The notes under the pieces: generated by a model
Database searches by the model: none
Seen by the model: only the letters and a program-made list of their open reading frames with translations
Told to the model about the DNA's origin: nothing
Assembly: GCA_964385465.1 (NCBI GenBank)
Contig: CAYLPJ010000030.1
Coordinates: forward strand, 1-64,000
Direction of reading: 5' to 3'
Source: CAYLPJ01 sp964385465
GTDB taxonomy: Bacteria; Planctomycetota; Phycisphaerae; SM23-33
Length of the DNA: 64,000 nt
Position numbers and translations under genes: made by a program
Part shown: positions 42,875 through 53,011 of the stretch, in pieces
How positions within the stretch are numbered: the stretch's first letter is position 1
How the letters are laid out: each line of letters begins with the position of its first letter

Positions 42875-45800
42875 ATGACACGCACCTGGATGGTTCTTCT
42901 GCTGACGGCGGCGACGGCCGCGACCTCGGCGCCTGCCGAGCCGGCCTTTCAACGGACGGAGGACTTCTCGAACGTGCCCGACGGCAACCTGCCGGGTGGA
43001 TGGGAGATCACCGGCTTCACCTGGGAGGCCGACGACGGGCGGCTGCTCTGCGAAGACGCGGGCAAGACGTTCGCGATCTGCACGGCCGCGCCGCACGGGC
43101 GCGAGGTGACCGTCGAGGCGACGATCATCCCCCGCCGCGCCCTGGGCAACCAGTGGAAGATCGCCGGGGTGTGCGTCTACCGCGACGGGAAGAACTACTG
43201 GCACCTGGCGTTGACCGAGTCGCCCACGAACACGGGCCAGACGCCGAAGCGCAGCTTCGAGCTGGTGGAGTGCCACCGCGGCTCGTGGCTGGCCAACTAC
43301 GAGGGCGACACGGCCCTGCCGCGGCGGGGGGAGTCCGTCGGCGGGGATGCGAGGTGGGGGTACGGCAAGGCGTACCGCTTCCGGTTGGCGCTGACGGGGG
43401 AGGGCATCTCGGGAACCGTCCGCGACGCCGCCGGGACGCTGCTCTACAAGCGCTCGTTCCGCTTCCCGAAGGGCAAGCCCGCCGTGACGGCCGGGCGGCC
43501 CGCCCTGGACAGCGGCGACTTCCGCGTGCACTTCGACGACGTTCGCGTGGCCGTCGGCAAGCCGGTGGGCCCGCCGGCGAGCGAATCCCCGCCGCCGGCG
43601 CCCGCCTGGGACCGCGAGCCGATGAGCGACATCCGCGGCAAGGCGACGGGCTTCTTCCACGTACAGCGGATCGACGGGACCTGGTGGCTGATCGACCCGG
43701 CGGGATGGGCGTTCTACGACGTCGGCACCGATCATTGCCGCTATACCGGCCACTGGTGCGAAAAGCTGGGCTACGCGCCGTACGGGCGGAACATGCGGAA
43801 GCTCTTCCCCGACGAAACCGACTGGTGCGAGCAGACCGTCGGGCGGCTGACGGCGTGGGGGTTCAACTGCGTCGCGGCCGGGCATTCGCGGTCGCTGCGG
43901 CATCGCGGGCTGGTGCATACGGAGTTCATCAGCTTCGGGGCGCGGTTCAGCACGTACTCGGACATCACGCCGAAGGTTCACTGGACGGGCTTTCCCAACG
44001 TGTTCCACCCGCGGTGGAAGGACTACTGCCTCACCTACGCCCGCCGCTACTGCCGCCCCCAGCGCGGCGACCCGTGGCTGCTGGGCTACTTCCTGGACAA
44101 CGAGCTGGAGTGGTACGGCAAGAGCCACCGCCCGTACGGGCTCGTGGAGGAGGCCTGGGCCAAGCCCGCGGACCATACGGCCAAGGCGGCGCTGGTGCGG
44201 CTGCTGAAGGAGCGGAGGGGCACGATCGAGAAGCTCAATCGCGGGTGGGGGACGGACTTCGCGAGCTTCGAGGCGTTGGCGGCGTCGCGGACCATGCCGG
44301 TGACCGCCACCGACGCCGCCAACGCCGATCGGGACGCGTACCTGGCCCTGATCGCCGAGCGGTACTTCGCCGGTTGCTGCGAGGCCATCCGCGCCGCCGA
44401 CCCCAACCACATGATCCTCGGCAGCCGCTTCGCCGGCGGGGGCGTGCACGACTGCGTCTGGGAGGTCGCCGGGAGGCACCTCGACGTGGTCACCCGCAAC
44501 CAGTACGCCCGGATCGACCTGGACGCCTGGTCCGCCGAGGACGCCCGCGAGGACCTCGTCCGCGAGCACGCCCTGTGCAAGCGCCCGATGATCCTCACCG
44601 AGTGGTCCTTCCCCGCCCTCGACAGCGGCCTGCCATGCACCAAGGGCGCGGGCATGCGCGTGGACACGCAGGCCCAGCGGGCGCGGGCGTTCGAGATCTA
44701 CCAGACCATGCTCTTCGCCCAGCCGTTCATGGTCGGCTCGCACTTCTTCATGTGGGTGGACGAGCCGGCGCTGGGCATCTCCAGCACCTTTCCCGAGAAT
44801 ACCAACTATGGGCTCGTGGACGAGCAAGGCGAGCCCTACGACCTCCTCACCGCCGCGTGCCGCCGCGTGAACCCCAAGGCGGTCGCCATCCACGCCGGGC
44901 GGACGGCGGAGATCGCCGTGCGCGTCGTCGGCGAACAGCGCAAGGCCGTTCTCGCCAACGCCGGCAAGCTGCCCGCCGACGTGCCCCTGACGCTCTGGCT
45001 GGACGGTCGGGCGACCGAGCGGACCGTGACCGTTCCGGCCGGGGGGTCGGCGGCGGTGGGCCTCGGCGGAGAGGCGGGCTTCGCCGTCGTCCGCGCCGAC
45101 CCCGAGCGGGTGCTCGACGAGGCCGATCGGGCCGACAACACCGCCCGGGGCCACCTCAGGCCCGCCAAGGCTGCCCCCGCCGGTGGCGCGCTGGTCTGCG
45201 TGGGCAACCCGACCGACCGCGACCTGCGCGACGTGACGGTCCGCCTGCCGCTGACGGCGCTGACCGATGCGGCGCGCGGCGTCTCCGCCGACGTGCCCCT
45301 CCAGCACGTCGCCCTCGACGGGAACACCGAGGTCAGCTTCCTTGTCGCCGAGCTGCCGGCGCGGTCGTCCGTGCTGATCGAGGCCAGGCCCTCCAACCGC
45401 GCCCGCCCTCCGGCGGGGGAGAAGCTCACCGCACCGTTCGTCCTGGAGAACCCGGCGATCGCGCTGCGGAAGACCGACGACGACGGCGACCTCATCGACG
45501 ACGTGCGGATGGGCGCCAAGCCGCTGGGGCGGGTGCAGGCGCTGATCCACGAGAACACCGGGCAGGACCTCTGGCTGCCGGCCAACCGGCTGGTCGAGGT
45601 CCGGCGGTCCGCAGGGCCCGTGGAGACGGTGGCGGAGTTCACGGCCGAGTATCGGCCCGGCCGGCCCGGCGAGGGAAAGACGGCGGTGGACGATGAGGGC
45701 CAGCCCGCCGCCCGCCGCAGCCGGGGCCGTGCGTACCGGGCGCGGTACCGCCTTCGCCTGCCGGCGGCGGGGAGGGCGGCGTTCGAGCTGACGTGCCTGT

Positions 45801-46210
45801 CGGTGACGAACATCGACACCGAGCGGTGGCGGCTGGTGCAGTATTTCCACTACCTGCCCAGCCACCTCGGCGGCTCATCGGCCGGGGACGCCCCGGGGGC
45901 CGGCGACGTGCCGAACTACTACGGGCTCCAGAGCATCTGGTACGACGCGAAGGCCCGCTGCGGTTACGGCGTGGTGGTGCCCGACGCCCTCCACGGGCGG
46001 TTCTGGCTGGACCCCGCCGGCGCCCAGCACCCGGATGTGGACCGCGATATCCACGAGGTGCTCCTGCCCGGCGAGACGTGGACTGCCCCGGCGGACGAGC
46101 CGGCCGTCCATGTCTTCGGCGTCACCGGCAAGCTCGCGGACCGCCCGTGGCACGCCGCCGCCGAGGACCTCGAAGCGCGGCAGCAGGTGACGGTGAAGGC
46201 GTGGCGATAG
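42875..46210 (+). CDS. Secreted GH50/agarase-like beta-glycosidase
   Basis: This is an 1111-residue protein with a signal peptide (MVLLLTAATAATSA). Residues 25-230 form a jelly-roll-like concanavalin/CBM region. The catalytic barrel (about 245-690) has FFHVQRIDGTWWLIDPAG, GYFLDNELEWYG with probable acid/base Glu410, and MILTEWSFPALDSG with probable nucleophile Glu576. This layout fits GH50/GH86-type agarases and related beta-galactosidases. A long beta-rich C-terminus, with an acidic DDDGDLIDD segment, follows. The substrate is probably a galactan-like or similar polysaccharide. The ATG is supported by GGAGA. Confidence 0.8.
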   Translation: MTRTWMVLLLTAATAATSAPAEPAFQRTEDFSNVPDGNLPGGWEITGFTWEADDGRLLCEDAGKTFAICTAAPHGREVTVEATIIPRRALGNQWKIAGVCVYRDGKNYWHLALTESPTNTGQTPKRSFELVECHRGSWLANYEGDTALPRRGESVGGDARWGYGKAYRFRLALTGEGISGTVRDAAGTLLYKRSFRFPKGKPAVTAGRPALDSGDFRVHFDDVRVAVGKPVGPPASESPPPAPAWDREPMSDIRGKATGFFHVQRIDGTWWLIDPAGWAFYDVGTDHCRYTGHWCEKLGYAPYGRNMRKLFPDETDWCEQTVGRLTAWGFNCVAAGHSRSLRHRGLVHTEFISFGARFSTYSDITPKVHWTGFPNVFHPRWKDYCLTYARRYCRPQRGDPWLLGYFLDNELEWYGKSHRPYGLVEEAWAKPADHTAKAALVRLLKERRGTIEKLNRGWGTDFASFEALAASRTMPVTATDAANADRDAYLALIAERYFAGCCEAIRAADPNHMILGSRFAGGGVHDCVWEVAGRHLDVVTRNQYARIDLDAWSAEDAREDLVREHALCKRPMILTEWSFPALDSGLPCTKGAGMRVDTQAQRARAFEIYQTMLFAQPFMVGSHFFMWVDEPALGISSTFPENTNYGLVDEQGEPYDLLTAACRRVNPKAVAIHAGRTAEIAVRVVGEQRKAVLANAGKLPADVPLTLWLDGRATERTVTVPAGGSAAVGLGGEAGFAVVRADPERVLDEADRADNTARGHLRPAKAAPAGGALVCVGNPTDRDLRDVTVRLPLTALTDAARGVSADVPLQHVALDGNTEVSFLVAELPARSSVLIEARPSNRARPPAGEKLTAPFVLENPAIALRKTDDDGDLIDDVRMGAKPLGRVQALIHENTGQDLWLPANRLVEVRRSAGPVETVAEFTAEYRPGRPGEGKTAVDDEGQPAARRSRGRAYRARYRLRLPAAGRAAFELTCLSVTNIDTERWRLVQYFHYLPSHLGGSSAGDAPGAGDVPNYYGLQSIWYDAKARCGYGVVVPDALHGRFWLDPAGAQHPDVDRDIHEVLLPGETWTAPADEPAVHVFGVTGKLADRPWHAAAEDLEARQQVTVKAWR

Positions 46211-46413
46211 GAGCGCCGGATTCGAGGGCCGGGTTGCGCCTCGGGCCGTTCGGGCGCTTCCGACCTTTCGCCTGTCGTGTGACAGCCCGGGAGAAGACCC
46301 TCCTCGGATCACCGGTTTCCCATCAAGACCTTCGCGTTCACCTCGCTGTGCGGGTGCTCGAACATGGCTCGTCCGTGATACCGCGCCGCCCCTGCTGACA
46401 CACCGCCGACCGC

Positions 46414-48756
46414 CTACTCCACGAACTGGATCGGGCCGAAGGCCATCATGTTGTGGCTGCCGGGGGCGTGGGTGGTGTTGAGGCGCTGGTACTCGCGGGG
46501 GTTCTTGTCGGCCACGCGGTGGCGGGTGAAGTTGCCGTACCACACCACCCCCGTGCCCGGGCGGCGGGCATCGGGGAAGGCGGAGATCGGCACGTACACC
46601 TCGAGGCTCCAGAAGCCCTTGCCGAGGTGCGCCTTGGCCCGCAGCCCCTCGCAGGTCCAGGTGTTGTCCCGCCCCTTGCCGTCGTAGACGGCCCCGTTGG
46701 CGTTGACGATGAGCTGGTAGTAGCCCTCCCGCTTGCCGGCGACATCGAGGAACAGCTCGACGTTGTCGTCCCACCACGCCATCGAGGCGTCGCGGCTGCG
46801 GATCTCGCGCTTCAGGGCCTCGGGCTTCGGCTCGGCCATGCGGAAGCCGAACGTCACGCCGTCCGGCGTCCACACTGCGCGGAGCTGCGTGGGGAAGGTG
46901 CACTCGGGCCGCTCCCGGTCGGTCGCGCGGACGAACGTCACCGGCGCGGCCTCTTTCCACGCCGCGTCGTCCAGCTTGCCGTCGATCGCCGGGCTCTCGG
47001 CGACCTTCTGTGCGATCAGCACGGTCCGCCCGCCGCCCTCGGCGAACTGCTTCGACTGCTCGAAGAACGCCCGCATCGGTCCGGCGTAGTACTCCAGGCG
47101 ACGGGTGACCAATTCGTCGCCGCCGGCCTGCTCGAACGCCCTGGCCAGCAGGGCCTCCATCTTCTCGACGTCCTCCCGCGGGTAGCTGTGCTCGTAGACG
47201 GCCACCGGGGAGATCTCCGGCGTAGGCCAGCGGCTGTCCTCCCAGCCGTCGATCTGCATGTGGACGAGCTCGCGCATCGTCCCGGCCGCGGGTCCGAACA
47301 TGCGGCGGATGAGCTCTTCGGTGGCGAACTCCACGTCGAAGTCGGGGTTCCAGAGGCATTTCATCCAGGCGTAGAGGCTGACGTGCTGGCGGTCCCAGTG
47401 GTCCCGCATGCCGTTGATGAAGCTGCCCACGGTCTTGTCGCGGTTGTCGCGGTAGTGACGGGCGACGATGTTGGGAAACAGGTAGCAGGCCTTGGTCTTG
47501 TCCTCCGGCCAGCAGGAGTAATGCCAGTTCTGGATCCGCCTGCCGGTGGCGGCGACCCAGGCGTCGATGTTGGCCTGCTCGGCCTTGCGGACGGCGGGCT
47601 CCTTGTACGTCGCCAGCCCGGGCATGCCACAGAGCTGGACCTCGACGTTGTCGGGGAACTTCGTGCCCGGCGGGCAGATCGTGTAGTTCGAGTAGGGCAG
47701 GTAGATGATCGTCTTGTCGGGCCAGCGCTTCCTGACGGCGACGGCGAGACGCTGGACGAAGTCGGCGAGAATCTTCGACGCCGTGCCGTACCGCCCGCCG
47801 TCCGGCCACCAGAGCTTGCGGCAGTGCTCGCAGTGGCAGGCGATGCCCATGTCGTTCGGCGAGACGGTGATGTTGTTGCCGATCGGCGTCTTGCGGCCCC
47901 AGCCGAGGTTCTTGCCTCGTTCGTACCAGGCCTCGATGGCCTCGATGTATGTCTCCAGCGTCCGCGGATGCCCGTAGCAGAGCATGGCGAGGTTCCGCGT
48001 GCCGTCGCTGCGGAGCTGGAAGCACTCCGGGCGGCTCTCGCCCCAGAGCTTCGGCCAGCCGGTGGGGCTGTGCACCTGGAGCTTCACCGGCCAGGTGTCG
48101 CCGGAGCGCATCCGGCGGTGGTGGATGCCCGTCCACTTGGTGACGCTCCGCCCGCCGGACGGCCAGATCTGCCGCTTGCGGAAGTGCGGCGCGTCGCGGA
48201 GCGACGCCGGCGGGACCGCAAGCGTCTTGCGTGCGGGTACGTCGCAGCCGATCTCGCCGGGGAAGTAGAACCGCACGTCCACGAAGCGCTCGAGGAACTC
48301 GTAGACGCCCCAGGCCAGGCCGTCGCCGCCGGCGCGTCGGGGCTCCTCCGGGCGCCAGCCGACAATATGCACGCGCGACGGCGCGGTCCTGATGGCGAAG
48401 CCCTCGACGGGCAGCTTCGCCGAGTCCAGCCCCATCTCTGCCGCGGCCGGGGTATCGCCGAGGACGATGGCCGCGCCGTCGGCGGCCCCGGCGTGGACCA
48501 CGGGCAGCTTGGCGCCGGTGGCGCGTTCGACGAAGTGCTGGAGGTCGCGGACGGCCTGGCGGAGGTCGTGGGTCATCCGCTCCTTCGCCACGGCCACGAC
48601 GATGCTTGCCGCCGCCTCCCCGTCGGCGACCAGCACCACGGGTTCATGGTTCGGGGGCCGGTGCACCGCCACGGGGTTCAGGTCGCTCCGCGCCGCGGCG
48701 AGCGCCCACGTTCCGGTCGTGAGAAGCGAGAACGCCAGCAGAATGCCGATCCGCAT
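46414..48756 (-). CDS. Secreted DUF4838 protein with CBM9-like C-terminus
   Basis: This is a 780-residue protein with a signal peptide (GILLAFSLLTTGTWALA). Residues 30-200 look like the GH67-type alpha-glucuronidase N-domain, with AVRDLQHFVERATGAKLPVV and WGVYEFLERFVDVRFYFPGE. The DUF4838 region (200-560) includes NDMGIACHCEHCRKLWW and IIYLPYSNYT. The last 200 residues are CBM9/DOMON-like: IDGKLDDAAWKEAAP, WWDDNVELFLDV. It probably cleaves or binds a uronate-containing polysaccharide. The gene starts one base after the stop of the 1357-residue protein gene; AGGAG in that gene's end is its ribosome site. Confidence 0.82.
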   Translation of the reverse strand: MRIGILLAFSLLTTGTWALAAARSDLNPVAVHRPPNHEPVVLVADGEAAASIVVAVAKERMTHDLRQAVRDLQHFVERATGAKLPVVHAGAADGAAIVLGDTPAAAEMGLDSAKLPVEGFAIRTAPSRVHIVGWRPEEPRRAGGDGLAWGVYEFLERFVDVRFYFPGEIGCDVPARKTLAVPPASLRDAPHFRKRQIWPSGGRSVTKWTGIHHRRMRSGDTWPVKLQVHSPTGWPKLWGESRPECFQLRSDGTRNLAMLCYGHPRTLETYIEAIEAWYERGKNLGWGRKTPIGNNITVSPNDMGIACHCEHCRKLWWPDGGRYGTASKILADFVQRLAVAVRKRWPDKTIIYLPYSNYTICPPGTKFPDNVEVQLCGMPGLATYKEPAVRKAEQANIDAWVAATGRRIQNWHYSCWPEDKTKACYLFPNIVARHYRDNRDKTVGSFINGMRDHWDRQHVSLYAWMKCLWNPDFDVEFATEELIRRMFGPAAGTMRELVHMQIDGWEDSRWPTPEISPVAVYEHSYPREDVEKMEALLARAFEQAGGDELVTRRLEYYAGPMRAFFEQSKQFAEGGGRTVLIAQKVAESPAIDGKLDDAAWKEAAPVTFVRATDRERPECTFPTQLRAVWTPDGVTFGFRMAEPKPEALKREIRSRDASMAWWDDNVELFLDVAGKREGYYQLIVNANGAVYDGKGRDNTWTCEGLRAKAHLGKGFWSLEVYVPISAFPDARRPGTGVVWYGNFTRHRVADKNPREYQRLNTTHAPGSHNMMAFGPIQFVE

Positions 48757-48757
48757 G

Positions 48758-51700
48758 TCATTTCTCCTGGAAGACGAACGTTCCCCAGGCCCGGGGTGTC
48801 AGCCAGGCCTCGTGGGGCAGGTCGTTGACGAGGTTGGTGTGGGGGTTGGCCCAGTAGGTGCGGGCGGTGTTGATCCGCCCGTCGGCGTCGGAGGCGATCA
48901 CGCCGATGTCCCCGAGCAGCCGCAGGCCCGGCTTGGGCTCCAGGCCCAGGGCCTCGGTGGGAATGGCCGCCTCGATCGAGTACCCGTTGGAGCCGGTCCG
49001 CACGGCCACCTTCGCGCCGGCAAGAACCTCCACGCGGTCGAAGGTCTTCTCGCCGACGGGGGAGCGGTACAGCACGCGGAGGTCGCGGTCGGCCTCGGGC
49101 TCGATCGGGCGCATCAGCACCGCCACCGGCTTGCCGCCGAGCTTCGACAGCACCACCCGCAGGTCGCCTTTGCGGACCTTGCGGTGCTTGCGGACGACCT
49201 CGGGGTCCTCCGGCATGGTCGCGAGCTGGATGTCCACGGCGTCGCCGGTCTTGAACAGCCGCGTGGCGTCCTTGCCCAGGTTGACCCAGGGGCTCGGATC
49301 GCTGACCTGCACGTAGGCGTAGAGCGTCTCGGCGTCCCACGCCAGCCGGGCTGTCCCCACACGCTTGCGCCCCGCGCGGGCGATCTCGATCTCCGGCTTG
49401 CGGGGCCACTCGCGGGCCTGCCCGTCGATCTTCGCCTCGCCGGTCAGCCGGCCGACGGTCAGCTCCTTGGGCTTGGCGGCCGCGAGGGCGCGGGCGCCGT
49501 TGTCCTCGTTGGCCTTGCGAACGGCGGCGGCGTCGAGATCGAGCTCGGGCCCCTTGAAGCGGCGGACGGTATCGAGGCCCTTGACCTGGAGGATCATGCA
49601 GGCCTGCCTGGCGAAGCCGCAGGTCATGCGGATGGCGCCGTCGCTCTGCTTGCCGAACCAGCCGTTGAAGGGCTCGCCGCCGTGGCTGAACGCCTCCATG
49701 GGCATGCCCACCAGCGATGCCTCCTTGGCGGGCAGGCTCTCGCCGGGCAGGCGCCCGTCCTGGAACATGGCCCCCACGAACAGCCCGTCGGTGGTCATGA
49801 AGAAGTCCTGCCCGAGGTTGCCCCGCATGACGAACACCCGCCCGACGCGGTCGTTGACGTGTGCGACGCCGCAGATCTTCAGCGGGCCGATGAGCAGCCC
49901 CGGCTCGGGCATGGGCGCCCGGTGCGAACCGTGCACGCCGGGGTAGGGGTTCGGGTAGGACCACCGCACCTTGCCCGTGTTCATGTCCACGCCGAGCATC
50001 CCCGTCGTCCGTTGGGCGTAGCCCTTGAAGCTCAGGCACAGCAGCAGGTCCTCGGCGTCGACGGGCACGAGGTCGCCGCGCTCCTCCGGGCCGAAGCGCT
50101 CCATCCCCGCCTTGCCGTATCGCGGCGCGCCCGCCTCGGTGAACCCGACGGGCTTGTAGCGGACCAGGCCGTCGCAGTAGATCGTCAGGTCTTCGCCGAT
50201 GCGCCCGCCCCAGCCGTTGCGGAGGCTCAGGGCGCCCTCGCCCCTGCGGCGGCGCCGCTTGGCGGGAAGCTCGTCCTCCATGGCGTCGCCGGGCTCGTCG
50301 GTGGGCACGATCTCGCACTCGCCCCGCTGGACCTTGCCGTCCCCGTCGGCGTCATTCCAGAACACGCCGTCCTTGCCGTTGAGCCCCGCCATCTCGCCGG
50401 TCGGCTGGGCGATGATCTCCCCGTGATGCGTGAAGCCGCCGGAGATGTGTCCCGCCAGGCAGACGGCCGCCACGGGCCGCCAGCCGTCGGCGAACTTCAT
50501 GTAGACGACCTGCCCGCCGGAGTCGCGGGGGTCGTGAACGTACAGGTACTCGCGGGGCTTGCCATCGACCTCGCGGGTGAACCGCTGGGGCAGCACGTGC
50601 GTGCCGGTGGAGATGGGGAAGTCCTCGCCGGCGTCCTCGTCGGGCGCCCACAGCACGCGGGTGACGTTCCAGTCCCGCTCGGCCTTGTCCAGGGCGACCT
50701 CGACGGGCCCGACATAGCCGAGGCCGGGGTTCGTCTCGTGCAGGAAGCTGCCCGTTCCCGCGTAGCCGGTGTTGCCCACGTAATCCCGCACGAGCTTCCC
50801 GTCGCGCCCCCACACGCTCACGCGCCGGGGGGTCTGGGTGTGCTCGACCACCCAGACGTTGCCCGCGGCGTCGGCGGTCACGCTGCTCATCGCGGTCATC
50901 GTCTGCGGGTCGAAGGGCCCGGGCAGCACGCGCCCGCCCCGCTTGCCGCACGTGTAGGCGAGCTTGCCCGCCGGCGTGAAGGCCTTGACCTGGCTGTCGG
51001 GGCCGACGTCGGCGACCAGGAGGTTGCCCTCGCCGTCCAGCGCGATCGCCGCCGCGGCGACCGCGCCGGGCAGCTTCGCCGGCTCGGTCGCGCCTTTGGC
51101 AAGGTCGATGGCCACCACCTTCCCGTCGGCCAGGCCGTAGCATCGCCCGTCGCGTGCGGCCAGGCCGGTGAGCCCGCCGACGTCCCATACGCGGCGGACC
51201 TCGGCCGATTCGGCGTCGAGGACGGCCAGCTTGCCCGTGTCGATCGCCAGCAGCAGCTTTTCGCCGTCGACGGCCAGGGCGAGCACCTTGCCCGTGCCCT
51301 CGACCTTGGTCAGGTCGCCGCCGGCGACGATCCGCTTGTGTTGGGCGTCCTCGTCGTCGGCGCCCGGCCTGGCCAGGCCGAGGTCCACCAGGGACATCTC
51401 GAACGGCCTCGGCTTGCCGTTCAGCACGAACGGCGCGTACGAGCCGTCCTTCCTGCTCATCCGGCACAGCCGCCCCTTCGCGTGCCAGCTTGACGTGATG
51501 GCGTAGACGTACTCCTCGTCGGCGGCCAGCGCGTAGGCGCCGCGCTTCTCGCCCCATTTCTTCAGCCCGTCGGGCCCGACGCCCAGGATGCCGCTGCCCC
51601 CCTCGGCGAACGGCCAGGAGACGATCACCCAGTCCCCCGCGGCCGCGACGCGGAGCGGCGCGCCGTGGTCGGCTCCCCAGGCTCCGCTGCCGTCACGCGT

Positions 51701-52831
51701 CCGCCACGGCGGCGTGCCCGGGTTGTAGAAGCACATCTCGTACTCGGCCGCCAGGCCCGCGTGGGTCAGGCCGCGGGTGCGGTACGTGCCCGGCTCGACC
51801 AGCCGCCCGTTGTCGTCCAGGCAGTCCCAGAGCACCTCGCAGACGCGCGTCTCGCCCTCGACCTCCACGCCGTAGCGCTGCGGGTCGAAGTCCCCGGCGA
51901 GGTTCCGCACGCGCCGCCCGGCGTCGTCCTCGATCACCACCGTGAACCGCGCCGCGCCGGCGGGGATCCGCACCCGGACCGGCACGGTGCCCGGCAGCTT
52001 CGCCGTGGCGTCGACGTACTTCCGCCGCGGGATGTCGTTCTTGTCCAGCAGCTTCGCGTCGCCCCAGGCCCGCACGGCCGTCCAGTAGAACTCCCGCGAG
52101 GTATGCCCGGGCTGCATGTTGTCGGCGTAGCGGTGGACGGGCCATGTCCGACCGGTCGGGTCGCCCCAGAGGAACTCGTTGCCCAGGCGGAAGGTCTGCC
52201 CGGCCCGGGGGGAGGGCGGCTGGCGGTAGAGCAGCTTCCAGGGGATCTTGATCTCCTGGACGAAGCCCTTGCCGTCCTCGGTCTTGCGGTAGGCCATCTC
52301 CGCCCCCCGGCCGAGCTCGGCCGAGCCCGGCTCGGCGGTCAGCAGCACGACGTCCTGCCCGGCGCGGCTGTTCTTCTCGTCCTGCCAGTACGCCAGGTGC
52401 ATGACGGGCTGCTTCTTCGGCGCGTAGTACCAGGTGGTCACCCACAGCGTGCGGTCGGTGCGGATGCGCATCTGCCAGGAGTCGGCCTTCCACCCGTCGT
52501 TGGGGTTGAACTTCGGGTCGACCGTATTGTGCATCGGCGTCGGGTCACGCCATTTCGCCGCCAGGTAGAGGTGCCTGGCGTCCCACATCGCCGCGACCTC
52601 CACGCTATACCGCCCGCGGACGGACGTGTCGGCGAAGACCCAGATCCGGCCGGAGAAGTCCCAGTCGTCGAGCTTGCCGTCGACGGTCACCCCCCCGGGC
52701 CTGGGCAGGACGAAGATCCCCTCGTTCTGGCTCTGCCGGCCGATCATGTTCTTCGGCTGGGCGGCGGCGGAGGCTGCGATCAGCGCCGGCAGCATGGCGG
52801 CGGCGGCGAAGCGAAACAGGCGGTGCGTCAT
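48758..52831 (-). CDS. Large secreted CBM9-propeller-CBM9 protein
   Basis: This is a 1357-residue protein with a signal peptide (FRFAAAAMLPALIAASAAAQ). An N-terminal CBM9-like domain (30-230; VTVDGKLDDWDFSGRIWVFAD) is followed by a FlgD-like Ig module (VEVEGETRVCEVLWDCLDDNGR). A long PQQ/NHL-type beta-propeller (about 400-1100) comes next, containing an EF-hand-like calcium loop NDADGDGKVQRGE and an RRRRR run. A second CBM9-like domain closes the protein (IDGQAREWPRKPEIE). No catalytic residues are recognisable. It may scaffold or bind polysaccharide. It is operonic with the DUF4838 gene. Confidence 0.75.
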   Translation of the reverse strand: MTHRLFRFAAAAMLPALIAASAAAQPKNMIGRQSQNEGIFVLPRPGGVTVDGKLDDWDFSGRIWVFADTSVRGRYSVEVAAMWDARHLYLAAKWRDPTPMHNTVDPKFNPNDGWKADSWQMRIRTDRTLWVTTWYYAPKKQPVMHLAYWQDEKNSRAGQDVVLLTAEPGSAELGRGAEMAYRKTEDGKGFVQEIKIPWKLLYRQPPSPRAGQTFRLGNEFLWGDPTGRTWPVHRYADNMQPGHTSREFYWTAVRAWGDAKLLDKNDIPRRKYVDATAKLPGTVPVRVRIPAGAARFTVVIEDDAGRRVRNLAGDFDPQRYGVEVEGETRVCEVLWDCLDDNGRLVEPGTYRTRGLTHAGLAAEYEMCFYNPGTPPWRTRDGSGAWGADHGAPLRVAAAGDWVIVSWPFAEGGSGILGVGPDGLKKWGEKRGAYALAADEEYVYAITSSWHAKGRLCRMSRKDGSYAPFVLNGKPRPFEMSLVDLGLARPGADDEDAQHKRIVAGGDLTKVEGTGKVLALAVDGEKLLLAIDTGKLAVLDAESAEVRRVWDVGGLTGLAARDGRCYGLADGKVVAIDLAKGATEPAKLPGAVAAAAIALDGEGNLLVADVGPDSQVKAFTPAGKLAYTCGKRGGRVLPGPFDPQTMTAMSSVTADAAGNVWVVEHTQTPRRVSVWGRDGKLVRDYVGNTGYAGTGSFLHETNPGLGYVGPVEVALDKAERDWNVTRVLWAPDEDAGEDFPISTGTHVLPQRFTREVDGKPREYLYVHDPRDSGGQVVYMKFADGWRPVAAVCLAGHISGGFTHHGEIIAQPTGEMAGLNGKDGVFWNDADGDGKVQRGECEIVPTDEPGDAMEDELPAKRRRRRGEGALSLRNGWGGRIGEDLTIYCDGLVRYKPVGFTEAGAPRYGKAGMERFGPEERGDLVPVDAEDLLLCLSFKGYAQRTTGMLGVDMNTGKVRWSYPNPYPGVHGSHRAPMPEPGLLIGPLKICGVAHVNDRVGRVFVMRGNLGQDFFMTTDGLFVGAMFQDGRLPGESLPAKEASLVGMPMEAFSHGGEPFNGWFGKQSDGAIRMTCGFARQACMILQVKGLDTVRRFKGPELDLDAAAVRKANEDNGARALAAAKPKELTVGRLTGEAKIDGQAREWPRKPEIEIARAGRKRVGTARLAWDAETLYAYVQVSDPSPWVNLGKDATRLFKTGDAVDIQLATMPEDPEVVRKHRKVRKGDLRVVLSKLGGKPVAVLMRPIEPEADRDLRVLYRSPVGEKTFDRVEVLAGAKVAVRTGSNGYSIEAAIPTEALGLEPKPGLRLLGDIGVIASDADGRINTARTYWANPHTNLVNDLPHEAWLTPRAWGTFVFQEK

Positions 52832-53011
52832 GAGAGGCCCTTTCGTGTGCGAAGTTGGAGGGTCCACGGAAGGTGAAACACTCGCGTGAGGTGGGATCAT
52901 CGCACGTTCCGCCGGTGGTCTTCAAGTGGCGTGCGGGTTGAACGCGGACCGGGAGGTTGTCATCATGGGCGGGTGCGCGGGACGCGCGGGTTCCTTGTCA
53001 GGCAGTGCGAC

